A stretch of 45,677 bases of DNA from an uncultured Ruminococcus sp. (GTDB taxonomy: Bacteria > Bacillota > Clostridia > Oscillospirales > CAG-272): contig CACZSP010000015.1 of NCBI GenBank assembly GCA_902783905.1, positions 1 to 45,677 on the forward strand. Direction: 5' to 3'. Position numbers and translations under genes: made by a program. A model generated the notes under the pieces. That model was given only the letters and a program-made list of their open reading frames with translations. It did no database searches and had not been told where the DNA came from. Positions 24,965 through 31,775 of the stretch are shown here, piece by piece; the stretch's first letter is position 1; every line of letters begins with the position of its first letter.

Positions 24965-24993
24965 ATTATAACTATTTCAGCAGGTTTTGTCAA
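24965..24993 (-). promoter_or_regulatory. Sigma-A type promoter for the glg operon
   Basis: TTGACA (24988-24993) and TATAAT (24965-24970) on the minus strand with a 17-base spacer. A second TATAAT follows 16 bases downstream. The leader to the GTG start is about 80 bases and contains a small CCGGCC/GGCCGG hairpin. The 24879-25146 gap holds only this promoter and the divergent RDD promoter. Confidence 0.88.
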
Positions 24994-25087
24994 TACGTAT
25001 ACCGGGGCGCCGGGAGGTTTTTGTCAATAATTCCGGTTCGGGAAGCGCCCGCACGGCCAACTGTTCGTTTTTTCCTTTCGCTTATTA

Positions 25088-25116
25088 TTGACTTGTTCTT
25101 TTATTTATGTTATACT
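25088..25116 (+). promoter_or_regulatory. Sigma-A type promoter for the RDD gene
   Basis: TTGACT (25088-25093) and TATACT (25111-25116) with a 17-base spacer, followed eight bases later by a TATAAA box. It lies about 30 bases upstream of the ATG at 25147. Its position rules out an upstream start in the same frame. Confidence 0.8.
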
Positions 25117-25146
25117 ATTATAAACCTTGAAAGCGAGGACGCCGCG

Positions 25147-25890
25147 ATGGAATTCTCTCTGGAAAAAGCAGGGATCGGAAAGAGGATATCGGCTTTTCTT
25201 TTCGATTTCATTATTTTTTCGGTGATCGCGACCGGTCTCGCTTTTCTCGTTTCGGTGATAACCGGTTACGACTCCCACAGCGAGCGGCTGGGAGAGATTT
25301 ACGAAAAATACGAAAAGGAGTACGGAATCTCCTTCCAGCTGTCGGCGGACGAGCTTGCCGCCATGACGGATGATGAGCTTACCGCCTACCGGGAGAAATA
25401 CGCCGCCGCCGAATCCGCGGTCGCCGGCGACCCGGAGGCGTCCCGGGAGTTTTCGACCGTTGTCGACCTTTCTCTCATCATCACGTCGGTCTCTCTTTTC
25501 ATCGCGACGTTTTTATCCGAGTTTATCCTGCCGCTCCTCCTCGGGAACGGTCAGACTCTCGGCAAAAAGATTTTTTCCATCGGGGTGATACGTCCCGACG
25601 GCGTACGGCTGTCGCGCATACAGCTTTTCACCCGCGCGATACTCGGCAAATACGCGGTCGAGACGATGATCCCCGTTCTTTTGATTATGCTCTTCTATTT
25701 CCGCGGCATGAACGCCCTGCTCACCTTTGCTCCGGTTGCGGCGATCGCCGCAGCGCAGCTGATCTTCTTCTGCGCGAGCGGCAGACGCGCGCTGATACAC
25801 GACGTCCTCGCCGGATCGGTCGCCGTCGACGCGCAGACGCAGATTATTTACGCGGACGAGAAGGAAAAGGAAATGAATAATGAAAAATGA
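25147..25890 (+). CDS. RDD family integral membrane protein
   Basis: 247 residues from ATG 25147, with GAGG upstream. The first helix contains GKRISAFLFDFIIF, the Arg...Asp pattern that names the RDD family. Later come GQTLGKKIFSIGV and RALIHDVLAGSVAVD, which are the usual second and third family motifs. Three to four transmembrane helices (about 14-36, 106-132, 180-200 and 203-222) flank a charged loop of about 65 residues (40-105). RDD proteins are poorly understood; some affect ion or Na+/H+ transport. It is divergent from glgB. The stop codon lies inside an AT-rich inverted repeat. Confidence 0.82.
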   Translation: MEFSLEKAGIGKRISAFLFDFIIFSVIATGLAFLVSVITGYDSHSERLGEIYEKYEKEYGISFQLSADELAAMTDDELTAYREKYAAAESAVAGDPEASREFSTVVDLSLIITSVSLFIATFLSEFILPLLLGNGQTLGKKIFSIGVIRPDGVRLSRIQLFTRAILGKYAVETMIPVLLIMLFYFRGMNALLTFAPVAAIAAAQLIFFCASGRRALIHDVLAGSVAVDAQTQIIYADEKEKEMNNEK

Positions 25891-25926
25891 AAAATGAATA
25901 GTTGATCTTTACGATTTTTCATTTTT
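25883..25926 (+). terminator. AT-rich inverted repeat overlapping the RDD stop codon
   Basis: AAAAATGAAAAAT (25883-25895) pairs perfectly with ATTTTTCATTTTT (25914-25926) around an 18-base loop. The stop codon at 25888-25890 lies in the left arm. It could act as a weak terminator or be a trace of a small repeat element of the 'ATGAAAAATGAA' type. The extended region to 25940 has further imperfect pairing. Confidence 0.45.
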
Positions 25927-25940
25927 AACTTTTCATTCGT

Positions 25941-25968
25941 TTGATCCAAATAAACGAAAAAATATAAA
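25941..25968 (+). promoter_or_regulatory. Possible promoter for the ABC transporter operon
   Basis: TTGATC (25941-25946) and TATAAA (25963-25968) with a 16-base spacer, about 20 bases upstream of the ATPase start codon. It is weaker than the other promoters in the window. No operator-like repeat or catabolite-response site was recognised beside it. Confidence 0.45.
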
Positions 25969-25989
25969 CCAAATAAAAAAGGGTGAAAC

Positions 25990-27090
25990 ATGAAAGTTGA
26001 ACTTCAGAACCTGACAAAAATCTTTCCCAGCCGGAACAAGAAATCAAAAGAGGAAGTCGTCGCGGTAAACGATTTCACCTTTACGATCCCGGACGGAAAG
26101 CTCGTCGGACTTCTCGGACCCTCCGGATGCGGAAAGAGCACCACGCTCTATATGATCTGCGGACTCGAAAAACCGACGAGAGGCAAGATCTTCTTCGGAG
26201 ACGACGACGTGACCGACCTGCCGCCCGAGCACCGCGGAGTCGGACTCGTCTTCCAGAACTACGCGCTTTACCCGCACATGACGGTCAAGCAGAACATCCT
26301 TTTCCCGCTTGAAAACCTCAAGGGCGCCGAGCGCCCGACCCGTCAGCAGATGCTCGATCGCGCCTACGAGGCGGCAAAGCTGGTTCAGCTCGACAAGCTG
26401 ATGGACCGCAAGCCGAACGAACTGTCCGGCGGACAGCAGCAGCGCGTCGCCATCGCCCGCGCCCTCGTCAAAATGCCGCGCGTTCTGCTTCTCGACGAGC
26501 CGCTTTCAAACCTCGACGCCCGTCTGCGTCTCCAGACCCGCGAGGAGATCCGCCGGATACAGAAGGAAACCGGCATCACCACCATCTTCGTCACCCACGA
26601 CCAGGAAGAGGCGATGAGCATCTCCGACGTCATCGTGGTCATGAAGGAGGGCGTCCTCCAGCAGATCGGCAAACCGCAGGACGTCTACGAGGATCCTGTC
26701 AACCTCTTCGTGGCAAAATTCCTCGGCACGCCTCCCATCAACGTCTTCGACGGAACAGTCGCCGAAGGACGCCTCTTTATCGGCGACAACAACGTCCTCG
26801 CCGTTCCGGGCGCCCGCGACGGAAAGGTCTTCGTCGGAATCCGTCCCGAGGGCTTCATCGTCGATCAGGGGGGACCCTTCGTCTGCAACCTGACCAACGT
26901 GGAGGTCATGGGACGCGACTGCAGCGTCGTTTCGACGCACCCGGCCTCTCTCAACCCGACGGTCCGCTCGATAATCGACTCCGACGTAAAAATCGACCCG
27001 TCGGCGGAAAAAGTGTGCTTCTCGCTCAAGCCGCACAAAACCTATCTGTTCGACGCCGAAACGTCGGAACGCATTTATTTCGGTGGTTGA
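25990..27090 (+). CDS. ABC transporter ATP-binding protein (MsmX/UgpC/MalK type)
   Basis: 366 residues. Walker A is GPSGCGKST (43-51). The Q loop is QNYALYPHMTV, the signature LSGGQQQ (145-151), Walker B VLLLDEP (165-171), the D loop SNLDA, and the switch His203 is in VTHDQEEA. The C-terminal about 130 residues form the TOBE/OB regulatory domain of sugar-importer ATPases (LGTPPINVFDG, GIRPEGF). It powers the two permeases encoded next. AAGGGTG precedes the ATG. In Firmicutes this ATPase is often a lone multitask gene; here it heads its own complete importer operon. Confidence 0.93.
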   Translation: MKVELQNLTKIFPSRNKKSKEEVVAVNDFTFTIPDGKLVGLLGPSGCGKSTTLYMICGLEKPTRGKIFFGDDDVTDLPPEHRGVGLVFQNYALYPHMTVKQNILFPLENLKGAERPTRQQMLDRAYEAAKLVQLDKLMDRKPNELSGGQQQRVAIARALVKMPRVLLLDEPLSNLDARLRLQTREEIRRIQKETGITTIFVTHDQEEAMSISDVIVVMKEGVLQQIGKPQDVYEDPVNLFVAKFLGTPPINVFDGTVAEGRLFIGDNNVLAVPGARDGKVFVGIRPEGFIVDQGGPFVCNLTNVEVMGRDCSVVSTHPASLNPTVRSIIDSDVKIDPSAEKVCFSLKPHKTYLFDAETSERIYFGG

Positions 27091-27091
27091 T

Positions 27092-28048
27092 ATGGTCGAA
27101 AGCAAAAACCAGTGGAAGGCGTGGGTCTACCTTTCGCCCGCTCTCTTTCTGCTCCTCATTTTCACCGTATGGCCGATCGTTAACACCCTTCGCATGGCGT
27201 TTCTGAACGAATACGGCACGTTGAGCGAGGCGGGAGGCGCATCATTCACCTTCGGCATTCAGAACTTCATATCGGTCCTGAAGTACAAGAGATTCCTCCT
27301 CTGCCTCGGCAACACGATGCTTCTGACGGTCCTGACGGTACCGATCTCGACGCTCCTCGCGCTGATCATATCGGTCTGCCTCAACTCGATAAAAAAGCTC
27401 GGCCGGCTGCTTCAGACGATCTATTTTCTTCCCTACGTCACCAACTCGATAGCCATCGGAATGGTTTTCGCCGCCATGTTCAACATAGTCGGCAACGTGA
27501 CCAGCCCCGATCTTTCCGATCCCGCCAACATAATCGTCACGTCAGGTATAATAAACAACATTATCCAGTTCTTCGGCGGACAGCCGATAAACTGGGTCAA
27601 CGTGGGTTCCTCCTACGTCGCCAATATCGCCGTGATGGTGATCTACATAATATGGAACGCCCTTCCCTTCAAGATCCTCATTCTTCTGGGCGGACTCCAG
27701 TCGGTCAACAAGCAGTACTATGACGCCGCAAAGGTCGACGGCACCTCGCGCGTACGCACCTTCACCCGCATCACCGTACCGCTCCTCTCCCCGATGATCG
27801 CCTACGTAGTCATAACCGGATTTATCGGCGGATTCAAGGAATATTCGAGCATAATCGGTATATTCGGTGAAAACCGCGGACCGGTCGGAGAACCGAAGCG
27901 CCTCAACACCATGGTCGGATTCATCTACGACGCTCTCGAATCCGACGCCCAGGGCCGCGCCAGCGCGGCGGCGCTCATACTGTTCGTCATTATTCTCGCC
28001 GTGACGCTTCTCAACCTCTACGTGAGCAAGAAGCGCGTGCATTACTGA
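27092..28048 (+). CDS. ABC transporter permease, UgpA/LacF type (CUT1)
   Basis: 318 residues from ATG 27092, one base after the ATPase stop. Six transmembrane helices are visible, with the first at about residues 10-30. The cytoplasmic EAA-type loop is YYDAAKVDGTSRVRTFTRITVPLLSP, which contacts the ATPase. The MetI-family fold and first position in the permease pair match UgpA/MalF-like subunits of CUT1 carbohydrate importers. A GTG at 27083 overlaps the ATPase gene and was not chosen. It forms the channel with the next gene product. Confidence 0.9.
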   Translation: MVESKNQWKAWVYLSPALFLLLIFTVWPIVNTLRMAFLNEYGTLSEAGGASFTFGIQNFISVLKYKRFLLCLGNTMLLTVLTVPISTLLALIISVCLNSIKKLGRLLQTIYFLPYVTNSIAIGMVFAAMFNIVGNVTSPDLSDPANIIVTSGIINNIIQFFGGQPINWVNVGSSYVANIAVMVIYIIWNALPFKILILLGGLQSVNKQYYDAAKVDGTSRVRTFTRITVPLLSPMIAYVVITGFIGGFKEYSSIIGIFGENRGPVGEPKRLNTMVGFIYDALESDAQGRASAAALILFVIILAVTLLNLYVSKKRVHY

Positions 28049-28058
28049 GAGGTGCAAA

Positions 28059-28946
28059 ATGAACAGAACAGTTACGGCAGAGACAGATATCGGCAGAAAA
28101 ACGAAAACCCAGAAGGTGTTCGGGACTCTGGTCAAGGTTGTTATATACGCTTTTCTCATCGCTGTGGCGATAAGCGTAATTTTCCCGTTCTACTGGATGG
28201 TCATTTCCTCTCTCAAGGGCCGCGCCGAGTACGAACTCAGCGTTCCGACCCTTTTCCCGAGGAAGATTCTCTTCTCGAACTACCTCGAAGCCTTTGAAAA
28301 GGGCAACCTCGGCAGGCTTTTCCTCAACACGGTGTTCGTCGGAGTCGTGTCCACCCTTCTTTCCCTCGTCATAACCGTGCTTACGGCTTTTGCCTTCGCG
28401 CGCCTTGAATTCAAGGGCAAGAATCTCCTGTTTGCCGCGTTGCTTGCCACCATGATGATACCCGGCGAGCTCTTCACCATCACCAACTATATCACCGTCA
28501 ACTCCCTCGGATGGATGAAGTCCTACAGAGTTCTCATTATTCCCTTCCTCGTCAGCGTGTTTTACATCTACCTGTTGCGCCAGAACTTCCTGCAGATACC
28601 CAACGAGCTTTATCTCGCGGCGAAGGTGGACGGCACCAGCGATATAAAATACCTCTGGAAGGTGATGATCCCGCTTTCTCTCCCGACTCTCATCTCTATC
28701 ACCATTCTGAAAATGATGGGCGCCTGGAACTCATACGTGTGGCCGCGCCTCGTCGCCAACGACGAAGCCCACAAGCTCGTCACCAACGGTCTTCGCGGCG
28801 CCAACCTCATCTACGAGGACGGCACGACGAACTTTCCCGTCCAGATGGCGGCGGTCGCCCTCGTTTCGATCCCTCTCTTCCTTGTATTCATCTTCCTGCG
28901 CAAGTACATCATGAAAGGCGTCAGCCGCAGCGGAATCAAGGGATAA
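28059..28946 (+). CDS. ABC transporter permease, UgpE/AmyC type (CUT1)
   Basis: 295 residues, with GAGAGG upstream of the ATG. Six transmembrane helices and the EAA loop LYLAAKVDGTSDIKYLWKVMIPLSLP identify it as the second CUT1 permease. SLGWMKSYRVLIIPFLVSVFYIYLLRQ is typical of the UgpE/MalG family. It pairs with the preceding permease to form the membrane channel. Only ten bases separate the two genes. Confidence 0.9.
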   Translation: MNRTVTAETDIGRKTKTQKVFGTLVKVVIYAFLIAVAISVIFPFYWMVISSLKGRAEYELSVPTLFPRKILFSNYLEAFEKGNLGRLFLNTVFVGVVSTLLSLVITVLTAFAFARLEFKGKNLLFAALLATMMIPGELFTITNYITVNSLGWMKSYRVLIIPFLVSVFYIYLLRQNFLQIPNELYLAAKVDGTSDIKYLWKVMIPLSLPTLISITILKMMGAWNSYVWPRLVANDEAHKLVTNGLRGANLIYEDGTTNFPVQMAAVALVSIPLFLVFIFLRKYIMKGVSRSGIKG

Positions 28947-28981
28947 CAACGATATTAATTCAAAACGGAAGGAATACCGAC

Positions 28982-30400
28982 ATGAAAAAAATCAGGACTG
29001 CATCGCTTCTTCTGGCAGCCGTAATTCTGCTTCTCTCCTTTACCGGATGCGGCGGATCAAAAGCTCTCCCGAACTTCGACGTTCCCGAAGGCGGATACGA
29101 CGGAAGCGAAGTAACGATCAAATTCTACCACACCATGGGCTCCAACCTTCACGACGTCCTCATGATCTACATCGAGGAATTCAACAAGCTCTATCCTCAG
29201 ATCCACATCGAGGAGGAGCAGGTCGGCGGATACGATGACGTCCGCGACCAGATAAGCAAAGAGATCTCGGTAAAGGGACAGCCCAACATCGCGTACTGCT
29301 ATCCCGACCACGTCGCTCTTTACAACATAGCCAAGGTCGTCGCGACGCTTGACAACCTCATTGACAGCAAACTCGAGGTCACCCGCGCCGACGGAACGAC
29401 CGAGATACTCGGTCTTACCGACGAGCAGAAAGCCGATTTCATCGAGGGCTACTACAAAGAGGGACAGCAGTTCGGAGACGGACTTATGTACACCATGCCC
29501 TTCTCGAAATCGACCGAGGTCCTTTACTACAACAAGACCTTCTTCGATGCCAACAACATCCGGGTTCCCACGACCTGGGACGAACTCGAGCAAGTCTGCG
29601 CGAAGATAAAGGAAATCGATCCCAAATCCATCCCGCTCGGATACGACAGCGAAGCTAACTGGTTCATCACGATGTGCGAACAGTACGGCTCTCCCTACAC
29701 CAGCGCGACCGGCCGGAAATATCTCTTCGACAACCAGACCAACCGCGATTTCGTCAAAAAATTCCGCGAGTGGTACAAGAAGGGTTATCTGACGACCCAG
29801 AGCATTTTCGGAGCGTACACCTCCGGTCTGTTCACCGCCACCGACGCCGACGCCGTCAAGAGCTATATGTCGATCGGCTCCTCCGCCGGCGCGACCCATC
29901 AGCGTCCCACCAAGGGCAGCGACGACAAGTACCCCTTCGAGGTAGGCATCGCGACTATACCTCAGGTCGACACGTCCAACCCGAAGGTCATCTCCCAGGG
30001 ACCGTCGGTCTGCATATTCAAGAAGGACAACCCGCAGGAGGTCCTGGCTTCCTGGCTCTTCGTCAAGTTCCTGACGACAAGCGTTGAGTTCCAGGCCGAG
30101 TTCTCAATCGCCTCCGGATACGTTCCCGTCATCAAATCGGTTTCCGAGAACGAGGTTTACAAGGAATTCCTCGCCAAGGCCGACGGCGGCGACTTCGTAT
30201 CCGCTCTTTCGGCAAAGATCTGTCTCGAGCAGGAAAAGGCCTACTACACCTCTCCCGCCTTTAACGGATCTTCCACCGCCCGCAGCCAGGTCGGCGATCT
30301 TATGGCAAAGGTACTTACCGCCGACGACGGCGGAAACGTCGACAATATGATTGCGAAGGCGTTTGCCGACGCAATCGACGAATGCGAGTACAACGGATAA
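28982..30400 (+). CDS. Extracellular solute-binding lipoprotein (family 1, UgpB-like)
   Basis: 472 residues from ATG 28982, with GGAAGGA upstream. The lipoprotein signal ends at Cys23 (SFTGC). The mature protein has the family 1 fold: VTIKFYHTMGS, FNKLYPQIHIE, MPFSKSTEVLYYNKTFFD, VPTTWDELEQV and a C-terminal ASWLFVKFLTTS helix. MPFSKSTEVLYYNK resembles UgpB, the glycerol-3-phosphate/glycerophosphodiester binder, more than maltose or multiple-sugar binders. The ligand is therefore uncertain. It is tethered outside the membrane and delivers ligand to the two permeases. The next two genes encode two further lipoproteins in the same operon. Confidence 0.88.
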   Translation: MKKIRTASLLLAAVILLLSFTGCGGSKALPNFDVPEGGYDGSEVTIKFYHTMGSNLHDVLMIYIEEFNKLYPQIHIEEEQVGGYDDVRDQISKEISVKGQPNIAYCYPDHVALYNIAKVVATLDNLIDSKLEVTRADGTTEILGLTDEQKADFIEGYYKEGQQFGDGLMYTMPFSKSTEVLYYNKTFFDANNIRVPTTWDELEQVCAKIKEIDPKSIPLGYDSEANWFITMCEQYGSPYTSATGRKYLFDNQTNRDFVKKFREWYKKGYLTTQSIFGAYTSGLFTATDADAVKSYMSIGSSAGATHQRPTKGSDDKYPFEVGIATIPQVDTSNPKVISQGPSVCIFKKDNPQEVLASWLFVKFLTTSVEFQAEFSIASGYVPVIKSVSENEVYKEFLAKADGGDFVSALSAKICLEQEKAYYTSPAFNGSSTARSQVGDLMAKVLTADDGGNVDNMIAKAFADAIDECEYNG

Positions 30401-30416
30401 ACTCCGCGGAAAACGA

Positions 30417-31760
30417 ATGAAAAAGCGTTTACTGATTTTAACTGCGGCTCTTCTCGCCCTCGTTCTCATCCTCGTCTCCTGCCAGCGCGGGAGCGGGGAC
30501 GGGACGGACAGCGGCTCGGGCCAGTCCGGCGACGCCGTCGACTACGCCGCGAGCGTCACACTCGATCCGGGATCGGGCACCCTGCGCGCCGAAGTCACGG
30601 TAAAAACTTACGTCGACGGCGACACGACGCATTTCAACATTCCCGAAAACGTATACGAGACCGGACTGCTCAAGGCGAGATATATTGCCGTCAACACCCC
30701 CGAATCGACCGGAAAAGTCGAGGAATGGGGCAAGAAGGCGTCGAATTTCACCAAAGAGAAGCTGTCCGGCGCCGAATCGATAGTCGTCGAATCGGATACG
30801 GCAAACTGGGACATCGACTCGACGGGCACCCGCTGCCTCGTATGGGTCTGGTATAAGCCCGCCGGCGGCGACGCCTACCGCAACCTCAATATCGAGCTTC
30901 TTCAGAACGGGCTTGCCATCGCCTCCTCCTCGGCCAACAACCGCTACGGAAGCGTCTGCATGCAGGCGATCGATCAGGCGAAGGCGCAGAAGCTCAACAT
31001 CTATTCCGGACAGAAGGATCCCGACTTCTATTACGGAGACGCGCGCGAGATAACTCTCGCCGAGCTGCGTATAAACACCGAGGCGTACAACGCACAGAAG
31101 GTCGCTTTCGAGGGAGTCGTCGTTCTCAACAACAACAACGGCGTCTACGTCGAGGAGTTCGATCCCGAAAACGGACTGTACAACGGCATTTACGTCTACT
31201 ACGGCTTCGGCCTCTCGGGAGAAGGGCTTCAGATACTGTCGGTCGGCAACCGCGTTCGCATCGTCGGCACCGTTCAGTATTACGAGGCAGGCGGGACCTG
31301 GCAGGTTTCCGGTCTTACCTACCGTCAGATGAAGCCGAACGACCCGGGCAACATACAGAAGCTCGGCGAGGGCTTCAACGGCGCTTTCGTTGAGATCGAT
31401 CCGGCGCAGTTCGCCTCCGGCAAGGTGACCGTCACCGTCGGAGAGGACGAAAAGAAGGAATTCGACTATGCGGCTCTCATCCTCAACTCGAGCGTGTCGG
31501 CAAAATCGCTTAAGGTAAAGTCGATCTACACGACCAACAACGAGACGAGCTCGTCCAACGGAGCGATGACGCTCACCTGCGAAGCGCCGGACGGAACGAA
31601 GATCCCGGTCCGCACCGTCGTTCTTTACGACGCCGACAACCGCATCATCACAGCCGACAGATACGAAGGAAAAACGATCGACGTCCGCGGGATAGTCGAT
31701 TACTACAGCGGAGACTACCAGATCAAGGTCTTCTCCGACAGCGACATAACAATTCACTGA
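30417..31760 (+). CDS. Nuclease (SNase/TNase-like) plus OB-fold lipoprotein
   Basis: 447 residues from ATG 30417. Lipoprotein signal to Cys22 (LVSC). Residues 57-185 match a thermonuclease domain: TYVDGDTTHF (Asp69), LKARYI (Arg88), NTPE (Thr94, Glu96) and TGTRCLVWVW (Arg139). The position of the second calcium-ligand Asp in staphylococcal nuclease is Asn93 here; the other catalytic positions are kept. Residues about 203-320 form an OB-fold of the YhcR type (AFEGVVVLNNNNGVYVEEF, VGNRVRIVGTVQYYE). It is likely a surface nuclease. It sits 16 bases after the solute-binding protein gene, with only a weak ribosome site (GCGGAAAACGA). Confidence 0.75.
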   Translation: MKKRLLILTAALLALVLILVSCQRGSGDGTDSGSGQSGDAVDYAASVTLDPGSGTLRAEVTVKTYVDGDTTHFNIPENVYETGLLKARYIAVNTPESTGKVEEWGKKASNFTKEKLSGAESIVVESDTANWDIDSTGTRCLVWVWYKPAGGDAYRNLNIELLQNGLAIASSSANNRYGSVCMQAIDQAKAQKLNIYSGQKDPDFYYGDAREITLAELRINTEAYNAQKVAFEGVVVLNNNNGVYVEEFDPENGLYNGIYVYYGFGLSGEGLQILSVGNRVRIVGTVQYYEAGGTWQVSGLTYRQMKPNDPGNIQKLGEGFNGAFVEIDPAQFASGKVTVTVGEDEKKEFDYAALILNSSVSAKSLKVKSIYTTNNETSSSNGAMTLTCEAPDGTKIPVRTVVLYDADNRIITADRYEGKTIDVRGIVDYYSGDYQIKVFSDSDITIH

Positions 31761-31775
31761 AGAGGTAGAAAAGCA

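Noticed and set aside
25021..25146. A 42-codon N-terminal extension of the RDD protein.
   Set aside because: It contains the gene's own promoter at 25088-25116, and the family motif begins right after the ATG at 25147.
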